60,000 nucleotides of DNA, taken from the NCBI GenBank assembly GCA_914767715.1, contig OU612067.1, positions 19,723,001 to 19,783,000 on the forward strand. The letters are read 5' to 3'. The notes under the pieces were generated by a model. It saw only the letters and a list, made by a program, of their open reading frames with translations, was not told the DNA's origin and did not search any database. Every line of letters begins with the position of its first letter. The stretch's first letter is position 1. A program made the position numbers and the translations under genes. Below are positions 1 to 11,072 of this stretch, piece by piece. The DNA is from Membranipora membranacea. Lineage: Eukaryota > Bryozoa > Gymnolaemata > Cheilostomatida > Membraniporidae.

Positions 1-590
1 TGTTGGGGTTTACTTTATGAGATGACATCTTTTGGACTAGGGTGTTACTGTTGATTGTATTAAAAGCACTGCTAAAGTCAATGAAAATCGAGCGTACATA
101 ATTCTTTGCAGAGCTATCGAGATGATTAGTAATTTTGTCAAGTAACAACAATAGTGCATCGTCTGTACTGCTGTTACGTTTATAGGCAAACTGGTTACTA
201 TCGGCAATGTGAGCACTGATGTGGGGCGCTACAAGTTTCTCAAGACACTTAGCGAGGATTGGTGTCAGGGCAATGGGCCTAAAGTCTTTAGGTTCTGTTG
301 CGCCTTTCAGTTTAGGTAAAGGCACTATATTTGCAGCTTTCCAAATATCGGGCACAGTGGCACTTTGTAGCGAGATATTGAACAAAGTACACATAGGAGC
401 AGACTCTGGGAAAGAGCAAACAAACTGTGAAAAATAAAGGCCCATGCCGTCTCACACATCAATTGGAACAGCCGAGGTAAGAACAGAAAGTCATTCGGAC
501 CTACAACTCCTGTGGGACCAATCGCCTGGTATTGAATAGCAAATGGGTCAACAAAATTGGCCATCTCCCAGAAAAAAAGGCCACTCTATT
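1..590 (-). mobile_element. LINE (non-LTR) reverse-transcriptase fragment
   Basis: Read on the minus strand, about 430 down to 1 translates without a stop as a non-LTR reverse transcriptase core. A KAANIVPLPK block is followed by a DFRPIALTPILAKCLEKLV block and then IFIDFSSAFNTI, the palm motif holding the first catalytic Asp. The part at 440-590 continues upstream (QAIGPTGVVGPNDF, a decayed form of the GPDGIP motif) but in another frame and after a stop, so the copy is frameshifted. It runs off the window's left edge, so its C-terminal side is not visible. The motif spacing fits CR1/L2-like or Jockey-like LINEs; I cannot choose between them. It is a dead fragment, not a host gene. Confidence 0.85.
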
Positions 591-1147
591 CACCACTGCC
601 TATGCGTTAAGGGTTGTGGGATGGTATGGAATGGCATGGTGTGTGTTGCGATGAACTAGTACCTGTATTTGTTTTGCCTGCTTGTGCATGCAGTCAAATT
701 ACATTAGTTTACAGCAGAACACTCTTGAACTATTGCTCTCTGTTAGCCCTTGCACAAACAAGAATAAATATTCCTTTGTTTTCGCGTTAGGACCATTAAT
801 TAATATTTCATATTTTTGCCAATAGACAAACAAAGATCCTGGAGCATAGCAAGAAGCTAGAGTAGTGCATTTTCAATTCCCAATTTTTGTGATGGTCTCA
901 TAATGATTGTACGTACAGCTTACAAAATATCATTCTTACTAGTACTACCCACTTGAGTCATGAAGAGCCTGATAACCTCCATGATTGCGTAAATCTTTTG
1001 TATTTACCAGCATATTTCACCAGTGACAATAATTTCATGACTCATGATACATAGATAAAAGGGAAAATATATCATTATATTTCCCCCTTCGGATACTTCC
1101 CGGGCTATTCTGTTTACGCTTAGCATAAGTGCCCTTGCTGTTTTTAG

Positions 1148-1740
1148 TTGGGGGGGGGGGCCCAGTGGTGTTTCATATCTGGTTTGGGATTTTAAGCATC
1201 ATGTCAACACAATTTTAAAAGTTAATTGGGTACCCGCTGATTACTAATCTATGAAGACTGTTTTGACACCAGATATAAATATAGAATACATGACGCTAGT
1301 TGGTATATAATTGAAGAGTTGTATCAGATTCATCATTTATGTATCAGACGGTCAGCAACATTAGCTAAACTTGCTCACTCTCGTCAAAGGCGGCAAAACT
1401 CTCAAAAGCGTCGTTAAAAGTATTTCAAAAAGCTCCAAACAAGCACTATCGGATTCATCATTACTCATCTTACAATCAGCAACTGTAGCAAGCCTCTCCC
1501 TCTCTCGGCAACTTCAGCAAAGCTCTCTCACTACCGACAGCATCTGTGAAGGTCTCTCACTACCGACAGCATCTGTGAAGGTCTCTCACTACCGACAGCA
1601 TCTGTGAAGGTCTCTCGCTACCGACAGCATCTGTGAAGGTCTCTCGCTACCGACAGCATCTGTGAAGGTCTCTCACTACCGACAGCATCTGTGAAGGTCT
1701 CTCACTCTCTAAAACATCAGTAGCGCTACCTTTCAGACAT
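1148..1740 (+). promoter_or_regulatory. Promoter and leader of copy A
   Basis: A TATA-like 'tatataa' lies near 1302, inside the 'gttggta' block shared by all three copies. A start about 30 bp downstream would give a leader of roughly 400 bp that includes the 29-bp repeat array. The TATA is not conserved in copies B and C, where the same place reads 'aattaac' or 'tttaacc', so its use is uncertain. An 11-G run at 1150-1160 lies upstream. Confidence 0.35.
1525..1698 (+). repeat. 29-bp minisatellite, six units, upstream of copy A
   Basis: Six head-to-tail 29-bp units begin ctctcactaccgacag and end gcatctgtgaaggt. They start at 1525, 1554, 1583, 1612, 1641 and 1670, and differ only at an a/g position. 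The array ends 40 bp before the start codon. The paralogues have related units of the same 29-bp period: two at 4657-4714 and one at 7413-7441. Confidence 0.95.
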
Positions 1741-3198
1741 GTATGAGCCTTACTCAGCTGGTATTAAAACAGAATACATGTACAAGGAGCTAGCTAGTGA
1801 GAATAACAAAACTAAACAAAGCTGCTGTTTGAAAGTTACAACTTTGGTGCTGTCTGTTCTACTAATCTGCTCGCTGATCTTGAATGTATGGCTGTTCTGT
1901 AGTAATGAGTCAACTTTAACTGATACAACACAGGTAAGGACTACTACTATCGGTGCATTTCTATTGCAGGTCTTATGGTCAAAACAAACTGAGCTGTTGT
2001 AACCTCTGAGGCGTGCATTACTTAACCATTGTAAACATATGTGCTCAGCTGATCCTAATGTATATATGAGTGTACATGGAAAACATTTGAGGATCCGCTT
2101 ATTTCGCAACCGCTATCAGTGGGTTTAGACCATATTATGATTTCTTTCCAAAGAAGATGACTTGACACCTATTAATATACATGTTGTAACCAATGTTTGT
2201 TGTCGAGAAGACAACCTCCTTTGTCTAGCTATAGACAAGTGTATTTATGTATTCTAGAATCATTGCTTGTTCATTCTTAACCATTTGTCATGCTTCAATT
2301 GTGAATATAGAAGCACATATCTAGCAAAATCCTCTTTGACCTGATTACATATCAGTAACGTTATCTGGTTTGTCTATTTTCTCTTATAGAAGCATGTTAT
2401 TAGAAAAAGAGCTGTGTTCGATTTTTCTGACCTCATCGCTGTAAGTACACAAGTTTTAAAGATTTAGATCCCTAACACTTTTAACAAACAGTTTTGAACC
2501 TGAATCTCCGCTAGCCTATGTTAGTAACTACAAAGTTTCCTTTCTAACATCACTTGCCAGGTTTCAACGACTTATTCCCACGTGGCCATCTAAAACTCCT
2601 GAAATAAACATTGATATGAATTTAAAATATATATCAGTTGAAGTATATGATCGTGGTGTCAGTGGGAATAATATGGCCCAATTAAAAAGGTATTAAATTT
2701 TCCTATACATTATGATTCGATGTAATTTCATAAAAAGTATTTGGTAACCTTTACTTGGCTATAAAGGTCATAACTCCTTGCGTACACATGTGTGGGCCTA
2801 CCCGTTATTTAGGCAGTAAAAATCTTCTGCATCCTCTGTTAGCAGTAACTTGGAACTTAGATTGAATTCTGAATTCTGAATTTAGCTGTCAAAAGTGTCT
2901 CAGAAGTAGAAACTGTCACATGCAAACCACATGATGATGGAAAATTAAGCCACTTTGTATATGTCCTGTCTTGTTTTGTATATATCATAACCATTTTACG
3001 ATTGATAGGCTTCAGAGCTATGAGTGCGTTTTTATCCATTCATGTTACATTTTACAGGTAGGAGTTCCAGTCAGCCAAGGGTGCAACTGTAACAATAATG
3101 GACAAGACTCGGAGCAGCCGGTGAATAGTATACAAGGTGTTGGAGGCGGTATTGGATGCCCGACTGTTTGCAGACCCGTGTGCAACAATTTGCAATAA
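1739..3198 (+). CDS. Small type II membrane protein with Cys-rich C-terminus, copy A
   Basis: Three exons, 1739-1933, 2390-2440 and 3058-3198, all joined in phase 0 at GT-AG sites, give 128 residues. Residues 1-32 are a polar tail beginning MYEPYSAGIKTE with a YKEL motif at 15-18. Residues 33-54 are one hydrophobic segment with positive charges before it, so the tail is predicted cytoplasmic and the C-terminus outside. Exon 2 starts KHVIRKRAV, a basic cluster that could be a proprotein cleavage site. Exon 3 ends with five cysteines: CNC, then a glycine-rich spacer, then CPTVCRPVC. I recognise no named family. The start is the first ATG and is conserved in all three paralogues, as are the splice sites. 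The function is unknown; a membrane-tethered peptide precursor or a surface receptor both fit. Confidence 0.8.
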
Positions 3199-4656
3199 TT
3201 CTCAGAGGTCTTACAAAAAATGCTATTTAGTTGATAGGTCAAATTATTTCCATATGGAACCAAAAATCTCGGTTTAGAAATCTCATAAAATCCTGACTAA
3301 CTTAACTTTTTTGGTTGTTCTGAGTATTTCCACTTAAACATTTTAACATTTCATTGCTATTTCTGACAGATTGAGCTGCTCTTACTCATCAGTCTAATAT
3401 AAAATCCCAGCTTGTGTTTTGTGGGAAAAATATTTGTATTTGATATGAATAATGTGTGTTTTTTTATTAAAAAATTGATGATTGTCGCCCAAATATATGA
3501 ATATCACATGAATTTCTTCACTTTTATTTCACCGAGGTTTGAATAGATGCAAGACATCCCTACCATTTATCATAACAAATTTGAGACCTAGTTTAGTAAA
3601 ACCTTTTTCTCTCTAACTCGTTATTACAACATAATGCTTGGAAATGAAGCCAAGTTACTATGATACTGGCGTCTGGACTAGTCTGAGCCCCAGACTCTTC
3701 CCCCCCCCCCCGCCCGACGGCCCCCTCAGGACATTTCATATCAAAAACTTTTGACAGACAAGAAATGATTATTTGTTTGGCACTGTCAAGATTAGTATAA
3801 ATTCTTCACGTTCTCACTGTAATTGCTAGCCTGTCTTAAGATATGATATACCTGATATACCTGATATACCTTGAAAGAAAAATTATAAATATTAAGTTGT
3901 TTCCTTGCGAGGAACACAAAATACACTTTTTGACTGCTTGTAAAAAACTTTACATTTTCGCAAATGAACAAACAAACACTTTTGTACCTAGCGGGAAGCA
4001 AAAGAAGTGCATTTTTATTTTCAATTTTATGTGGGGGTGACACACTTAAATCATGCATAGCCCTGATAACGACCAGTAACATGTAAATATTTTGGATTTA
4101 CCAGCATTTTTAAGCAGTGACAATAATTTTATGATTAATGATCATTAGAAAGCATGGAAAATAAACCATTTTACTTTCCCCTAGGCCATTCTGTTTTTGC
4201 TTAGCTTATGTGCCCTTGCTATTTTCAGTGGGGGCACCAGTGGTTCCTCATATTCGGCTTGGGATTTAACGCTATTGGCAAGTGCACCATGTCAACAAAA
4301 TTAAAAAAAGTTAACTAGGTAAAGCTACCCGCTATTAGGGCTGTTTTGACACCAGTTTGAGATACCATTTGGAACAATAAAAACATGATGACAGTTGGTA
4401 ATTAACTATAAAGCAGTATCAGATTCACCATTACTCATCAGTGTCTCACCGTCTAAAACACACCAGTAAATTTCTCTCACTCTCTAAAACATCAGCTATT
4501 GGCAAGTGCATCATGTCAACAGAATTTAAAAAATTTAATTGGGTAATGCAGTTTGAGATATTATTTAAAAAAAAAAAATGATGGTAGTTGGTATTTAACC
4601 ACAAAACAGTATCAGATTCACCATTACTCCTCAGACACTCGGAAACATTAGCTAAA

Positions 4657-4714
4657 CTCTCACTCTCAACAGTATAAGTGAAGGCCTCTCACTCTCAACA
4701 GCATAAGAGAAGGC
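4657..4714 (+). repeat. 29-bp minisatellite, two units, upstream of copy B
   Basis: Two 29-bp units (4657-4685 and 4686-4714) begin ctctcactctcaacag. They sit at the same place before the start codon as the six-unit array of copy A. Confidence 0.9.
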
Positions 4715-4752
4715 CTCTCACTCTGTAAAACATCAGTATAACTCACTCAGAC

Positions 4753-5910
4753 ATGTATGAGCCTTACTCAGCTGGTATTAAAACAGAAGACAAGTACAAG
4801 GAGCTAGCTAGTGAGAATAACAAAACTAAACAAAGCTACTGTTTTAAGGTTACAACTTTGGTGCTGTCTATTCTACTAATCTGCTCGCTGATCTTGAATG
4901 TATGGCAGTTCTGTGGTAAGGAGTCATTTCTAACACAGGTAAGGACGAATACCATCAATGCATATCCATCACAGGACTTATGGTCAAAACACACTGAGCT
5001 GTCAACAAGTAGCCTTTAACTATCTGCTATTTGTATACTTTCAAGCCAACATCTATAAATAAAAAAAAAAAATATGCTGAGAGCTCAGCTGATATTCAGA
5101 GGACTGATTAGTGTAAGAAGTAAAAACCAAAATTGACTTGACTTCACTTCTCATACATATTGTAGATTTACAGATTTCTGTGTGTGGAAACCTTTGAGTG
5201 GTGACAAGACAGTTTCCTAGAATACCGTTGTGTCAAAATATTGAAAGATAAGCCAATAAATAAATACAGAACCATATTTCTAGCAATGTCCTCTTCCACC
5301 TGATTGATTTGTTTATTTCGTTGTAGAAGCACTATATTGGAAAAAGAGCAGTGTCAAATATATCCGAACTCGTCGCTGTAAGTACAAAAGCTTTGAGAAC
5401 ATAAGATTTGAGAACATAAGTTTTAAGTGCATAAGTTTTAGGATTTAGATTCCTAACACTTTCAACAAACGGTTTAGGGGAAATTTTCCGAATCTCCTCC
5501 GTTTCCTCTTTATCATCGCTCTAACTGGCTTACTTGAGAGGTTTTAGCGACATATTCCCTTATAGCTGTCTAAATCTCCTGATGATGATTATCGTGGTGG
5601 CAGTGGTAATAACATGACCAGATGAAAAAGGTATTAAATTTAACCTTTCATTATAAAATCGATATAGTTTTTGCAAAATATTCCGTTATTTTTCAGAGTT
5701 GCCTTCACTTGGCTATCAAGAGCATAACTCCTTGCATATACATGTGTACCAGCTATTAGATGCAATAAAAATTGTTTTTTCATCCTCTGTTAGCGATCAT
5801 TTGGAACTTTGATTGAATTCTGAATTTTTCAGCTGTCAAAAGCGAGCCGCACCGTTGGAGGTAGTGATGGATGCCCGACTGTTTACATACCTGTTTGCAA
5901 CAATTCATAG
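4753..5910 (+). CDS. Small type II membrane protein, copy B with altered last exon
   Basis: Exon 1 is 4753-4938 and exon 2 is 5327-5377; both match copy A (MYEPYSAGIKTED start, YKEL motif, one membrane span, GKRAV basic site). Exon 3 is predicted at 5833-5910, after a 'tttttcag' acceptor, and encodes only 25 residues. The stretch before this acceptor matches intron sequence of copy A near 2865-2890, while the end of the exon matches the end of copy A exon 3. A deletion therefore seems to have removed the original acceptor and the CNC half. The remaining core reads CPTVYIPVC, with the middle Cys changed to Tyr, so only two of the five extracellular cysteines remain. The total is about 104 residues in one frame. 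It could be a variant or an early pseudogene. Confidence 0.65.
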
Positions 5911-7412
5911 CTTGTAATAAATTCTCCGAGGTGCAATCTAGTTGATCGGTGAATTGTAAGCATGCGGAACCCACAATCTCTCCTTAGAAATCTCATACAA
6001 TGCTGTCTCATTATGACTAACCATTATTGGTTGTTCAGATTTTGACTTGAACATTTTAATGCTATTTCTGTCTGATCTGGCTGCTAACACTCATCTGTCC
6101 AAGCTCATGTATTGTGTAAAAAACAATTGTATTTTATTTAAATACAAATAAAAGTATATTAAAAGCTTTGTTGGCCAATATATAGAAATCGCCTGAATAT
6201 CTTCACTTTTTCTTCCATGAAACACCAAAGAGTTGAAAAGGCATGTTATCCCTGCCATTCACTAGATTAAATTTTAGGCATAGTTTATTAGAACCTCCCT
6301 CTTCCTAACTCAGACACAATTTTTGGAGATGGAAAAAATTTATTATGATACTGGGCAGACTTTAATAATATGTGCCTTATTCAAAGAGATTGCTGAGAAC
6401 TTCTTCTCCTATAGAAATGAAATTTGCCATTTTTTTACCGATAGCTTCAAAATACCAAAACTGACAATGTGCACTGAGGGCTGGGAGGGATGAGTTGAGA
6501 TGCTCATCAACACACAGGGGTGGCTTCATGCTGCTGGGGCTGGCCATGAGGAGGTTGTACTAGAGATGACCTCGAAACAGAGATTGGCTCATGGTCTCTA
6601 GCTGAAGGCCTGTGTGTTGTGCAGTGGTACGCCCACTACTGTATGTTGTATCTCTGCTAGCTTAGCCTGAGGAAGAAATATCGGAGTATTTCTTTAGTGA
6701 ATATGATCTCTTTGATCTCCAATTTCAATGTCAACAGATGAAAGCAAACAGTAGGACAGCCAAAAGTTCTTGATCTGATGATCTCAGATAAACCTCGCAA
6801 CAACAAATATAAATACTTGATTGTTTCTCCATAATAATCATGAAGTGCCCTTGCTTTATGACCGCTTGTAAGAACTTCACTTTCATTTTCGCTAACAAAC
6901 ATCCTTGAGCATAACAGAGAGGCAAGCTTTAGTGCATATTTCAATTTCCCATTTCCGATATGGTTACACAAAGATTGCATGTACAGCTTACCCAACATCA
7001 TTCTTATTACCCCCTTGAGTCATGATTATGTAAATATTTTGTATTTACCAGCATTTTTAACTGGTGACAATACTTATGTGAATCATAATTCTTAGATAAC
7101 AGGGAAAATATAATGCTATATTTTCCCCCATGGAAGCTTTCTTGGGTATTTTTATCTTTTAGGAGTGTTTTGACACCAGTTTGAGATATTATTTGAAGCA
7201 AAAAAACATGATAATAGTTGGTGTTTAACCACAAAGCAGTATGGATTCATCACTACTCATCAGACACAAAATTAGTTAAACTCTCCCACTCTCAACACAT
7301 CATTATAAGTCTTTTACTCCAAACAGCTCCAAAAAGCACTATTCATCATTACTCATCGGACACTCAGCAACATTAGCAAGTCTCCCCCTCTCCCGACAAC
7401 TTCAGCGAAACC

Positions 7413-7441
7413 CTCTCACTCTCGACAGTATAAGTGAAGGC
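7413..7441 (+). repeat. 29-bp unit, single copy, upstream of copy C
   Basis: One 29-bp unit begins ctctcactctcgacag. It is followed by the 'ctctcactctctaa' end piece that also follows the arrays of copies A and B. A more diverged unit precedes it near 7380-7411. Confidence 0.8.
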
Positions 7442-7479
7442 CTCTCACTCTCTAAGCCATCATAGAAACTCACTCAGAC

Positions 7480-8795
7480 ATGTATGAGCCTTATTCAGCT
7501 GGTATTAAAACTGAAGACATGTACAAGGAGTTAGCTTGTGAGAACAACAAAACTAAACAAAGCTGCTGTTTGAAAGTTACAACTTTGGTGCTGTCTGTTC
7601 TACTTATTCTCTCGCTGGCCCTAAATTTATGGCTGTTCTGTAGTAGTGAATCATCTCTAACTAATACAACACAGGTAAGGACTACTATTATCGATACATA
7701 TCTATCCCAGGTCTGAGGTTCTCATTGTAAGAAGATGTCATCCTTTTACCTACGTGTACAAGAGACAAATTTTTTTAACTTTTGTTCAGTGTGATTTTGT
7801 AACCACATGGGTGTGTGGTGAGAGATCTTATCAAAGTAGTGATTATCAGCCACATTCAACGCTCCTTTCTCGACAGCAAATTGCATTTATGTTCCCTAGA
7901 AACAGGGCTGGTTTCAAAGAATTTTTCTAATGTTTGGTTGAAATCAGAAGCACCGACTATAGCTAAATCCGCTCCATCCGATTCTTTGTAATTTACAATA
8001 AATGGTTTGTTTATATCTCTTATAGAAACATGCTATAAGAAGAAGAACAGTGTCAGATTTGTCTGACCTCATAGCTAACCTAAGGCCTGTAGGTACAAAA
8101 TTTAGGTTCTCAACACTTGATAGACCTTGATAGAGGAATATGCCTGAATCTCGGCTTGCCTATGTTGGCAACTACATATCAACACTTCCTGTCTATCATC
8201 AATCTAACTGGCCAGGTTTCAATAAAGTAATTCGTTTATAGATTATAAGAGTAAATGTCTTCAACCATCGTTATGAATCGGATATATTTTCAAAAAACTG
8301 GTAAATTTTCAAAGTTTACATCGTCATGGGCACAGCTGGTAGTAGCATTTCTTTATCAACTCAAGCTCTTGGAATTGTGTTCACTTGATCATAAGGGGCA
8401 TGACTCCCTAGTTTAGGATGTATGCCAGACTGTATTAGTAGTCCATGCAGTAACTTTATTGTGTCAACTTGATTTTTCAAATGTGCTGTAAGTGACCCCA
8501 AAGTGTCAATCTCTCAGGTACTAACAATTTGAACTTCCAGATGAGAGACAATGTTTATGTCTCCTGAACAAACATAATCTTTTTATGGTCCTATAGGTTT
8601 CGGGACTATGTGAATGTTTTAATATTTGTTAAATCATCTACTTTGCTTTGACAGGTTAAACTTGGATCCACCGAAGCATGTAGGTGTATGAAGACTGATG
8701 AAAGAGTTTTTGAACCTTCTGCTGTTGGAGATAGTTTTGAATGCAGAACTGTTTGCAGACCCGTTTGTCAGAATAGAAATGTCTCCTTACAATAA
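7480..8795 (+). CDS. Small type II membrane protein with Cys-rich C-terminus, copy C
   Basis: Exons 7480-7674, 8026-8088 and 8655-8795 join in phase 0 to give 132 residues. The tail and membrane span match copies A and B; the tail has TEDMYKEL. Exon 2 starts KHAIRRRTV and runs four codons longer (ANLRP) to a gtaggt donor. Exon 3 has CRC, a spacer, then CRTVCRPVC, the same five-cysteine layout as copy A although the spacer sequence differs strongly. Conservation of the cysteines against a diverged background argues that they are structural. An extra Cys at residue 20 in the tail is unique to this copy. Family unknown. Confidence 0.8.
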
Positions 8796-8869
8796 ATTCT
8801 TAGACGTGTTACAAGGATGCACTTAGGTTGCTTCACCTAAAGTTAGGACTTGTTTTTTTTGTATGCGTG

Positions 8870-10960
8870 TGTTTATTGCTTACTATAAAAACTAGGATGA
8901 GTAAATCGGTATCAAAGGTGTATAAAAAGTTAAAAAGTAATGGGACAGTCAGATAGCACGAAGCTAGAGCAGAGACTGCCCGACTAGAACACTCGACACC
9001 ACACTCGCCTGCCGGAACGACGGAGCGAAACATCTGCAACCTGCACACAATCAAACCCCCTCCCACAGGCGCGCCGCCAGGCCACCCAAGGAACCAGAGA
9101 TCTTTTACAGTTCTAGCTGAGAATCTAATTTTAGCTTGGCTAAGAGATATTGCTATCACTATCCGAATATCAAAACGTTCAATAGAACAGCCCTCCTTTA
9201 CAATAGTACTTTAACAAATTCTTGATTAGTTTTACCATTAATTATTGCTTGAGCATGGTCTCAGATGTCCGAGTGACTTGATATACATATATATATATAT
9301 ATTGCTTGGTTGCTCAGTTTCTCACTGAAAGCCCACCTGTTTCGAGATGCCATATGACCTTTGGAATTTAAAGTAATGAATTATAACAGTGCGAGCAATT
9401 GCCAATGCAGTGCCAATGTAGGTATTATCATCATTATTCTCTCATATCTTATACATTTTATAATGGAATTTTAATCAATTTTTAATTATATTTGATTTAT
9501 TCAGGTTTATTTATAACATTTTCTTTGGATTTCTATATCATATCTCATGTACAATGCTTAGAAATCGATGTTCTAAACAATTTTATTTAACGTCATGTAA
9601 ATAAAGTACAGATCACAATTATTTGAAATATTGGAACTCTATTCCTGACAGTTTGGTTTGCTTGCCCTCATCTGCCAATTAACAGGAAATGCCAATTCAT
9701 CTGGTGAAATCTTTTTAGCTATTTATATGAAGAAATATGGAAAAATTTTAGTGTGACAAACATTTGTAGCTGGCAAGCTTTTCGTTGAAAGCTAATAAAA
9801 ATTTATCTATAGGCCACTGCGACATAGTGCAAATTTATGGGGTAAGATCGAAGGAAATTTCTTGCGTTACCACAAAAAGTTGTCTTGGAATTTATGGCCC
9901 AATTTTCCCCTATGGTAAAGTCTTGTTTTGACATCATTTGGATACATACGCTTATCCTGTTTTGAAGGATCATCCCCACAATCTGGAGATTGACAGGTGT
10001 GTTTTGGAAGCCAAATATGAAGCTGTGACTTACAATCACTCAGAGTTAAGCGTTCACAGCTGGAGTGATTCGGTACTCACCAAAAGTTCCCCGTCCTATT
10101 TTCAGATAAATTATCTTACTCAAATTATTTTACCCAAAATGTGTTGTACAATAATTACCTGAAACAAATGATGAAGTTACAGTCTATTGATTGTCAATTC
10201 TGGCATGCCCGGATATTTCTTCACATTTTTCACAACTGACTGTTGGAGAAATACATGCCACCCTTTCATTAAACACAAAAAGTTTTCGGCTAATAATGTT
10301 GAAGCCTGCGCTTTTAACGACAAAACACAATGCATGGACACGAAACAAGGGTTACAATGATAATGGTCCCACCCTGGAATGTGTCATGTCCGTAGGATGG
10401 ATGGAAGCTTCTATTGATTGTCTACCATCTGCAACACAATGGAAATGGAGAGAGTTACTTTGTCACAAAGCATGTAGATCTTTTACCGTTTAAAAGAATG
10501 GCATGTCTAGTTAGCCAGTGTCAGAATTTGGTTGGAAACACTCAAGATCTCAAGATTGCGCAGTGCCAAACCTGTAAGGGTGGCCACTCTTCTTGGTAGC
10601 ATACCAATGGATTGAAATAAAGATTGTATTACCAGTGACTACATATATATCCATAGTGTCTGGTATTACGACACAATGTATTGTACTCCGTGCCACGCCT
10701 TGTAATTTAATCATTTACATGCAATGAAAGCTAACTATTTATTTTTTTGACAAGTGACATTTTTGTAATTGATTATTTCTTAAGGTATTTTTTCAGCGAT
10801 TTTGCCCCGAATATACAGTTGTCATGGGTATGACATGACGGATATTCATGAAACTAAACTTTACATAAGCTCACTGTTAGCATCCCGGACTAGAAGTTTA
10901 CTTATCATACCCATATCTGAATTACAGCAGAATTTTGACAGTGATAGGCAATGGTTTGTT
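8870..10960. other. Stretch without a clear gene
   Basis: A GC-rich, purine/pyrimidine-mixed patch at 8985-9115 looks unlike its AT-rich surroundings and may be an old insertion. A short (ta)n tract lies at 9283-9302. The only coding-like signal is the cysteine-rich degenerate stretch described at 10190-10620. Confidence 0.5.
10190..10620 (+). pseudogene. Possible frameshifted cysteine-rich coding remnant
   Basis: Three consecutive frames each show a cysteine-rich peptide: one with TDCWRNTC and KTQCM (10205-10350), one with LECVMSVGW, IDCLPS and CHKACRSF (10345-10490), and one with MACLVSQC and CQTCKGG (10495-10600). A stop and then an aataaa (10616) follow. The even spacing of cysteines across frame changes suggests one decayed secreted domain. 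I recognise no family, and the pattern could be chance. Confidence 0.25.
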
Positions 10961-10970
10961 GGGGTTCACT

Positions 10971-11062
10971 AGCCCTGTTCACACGGCCACGGGTTTTGGT
11001 TTTTTTGGTTTTGTAGGTACCCACAAAAACCAAAAAAACAAAAACCCATGTGAACAGGGCTA
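10971..11062. mobile_element. Foldback (MITE-like) element with 10-bp target duplication
   Basis: The 92-bp element is an almost perfect palindrome: agccctgttcacac...and its mirror gtgaacagggcta, with 'ggttttggtttttt' arms between. Exact 10-bp direct repeats ggggttcact flank it at 10961-10970 and 11063-11072, as expected of an insertion target duplication. Related copies are at 40136-40217, 40470-40544 and 47773-47850. Confidence 0.85.
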
Positions 11063-11072
11063 GGGGTTCACT

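Larger units (their letters stand above)
640..8870 (+). repeat. Three tandem copies of a ~2.7-3 kb gene-bearing unit
   Basis: Shared blocks recur in the same order three times. A 'gtatttaccagcattt' block with a following 'gtgacaata' lies near 1000, 4095 and 7040. The motif 'ttttgacaccag' lies near 1260, 4343 and 7170, and a 'cagtat.agattca.cattactcat' block lies before each gene. Next come a 29-bp repeat, coding exon 1, exon 2 and exon 3. Rough limits are 640-3640, 3640-6360 and 6360-8870. Coding exons are more alike than flanks and introns, which fits old tandem duplication with selection on the exons. Confidence 0.85.

Noticed and set aside
1750-2109. 119-residue open frame on the minus strand
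   Set aside because: It lies opposite exon 1 of copy A, and the plus-strand frame is conserved in three paralogues with matching splice sites.
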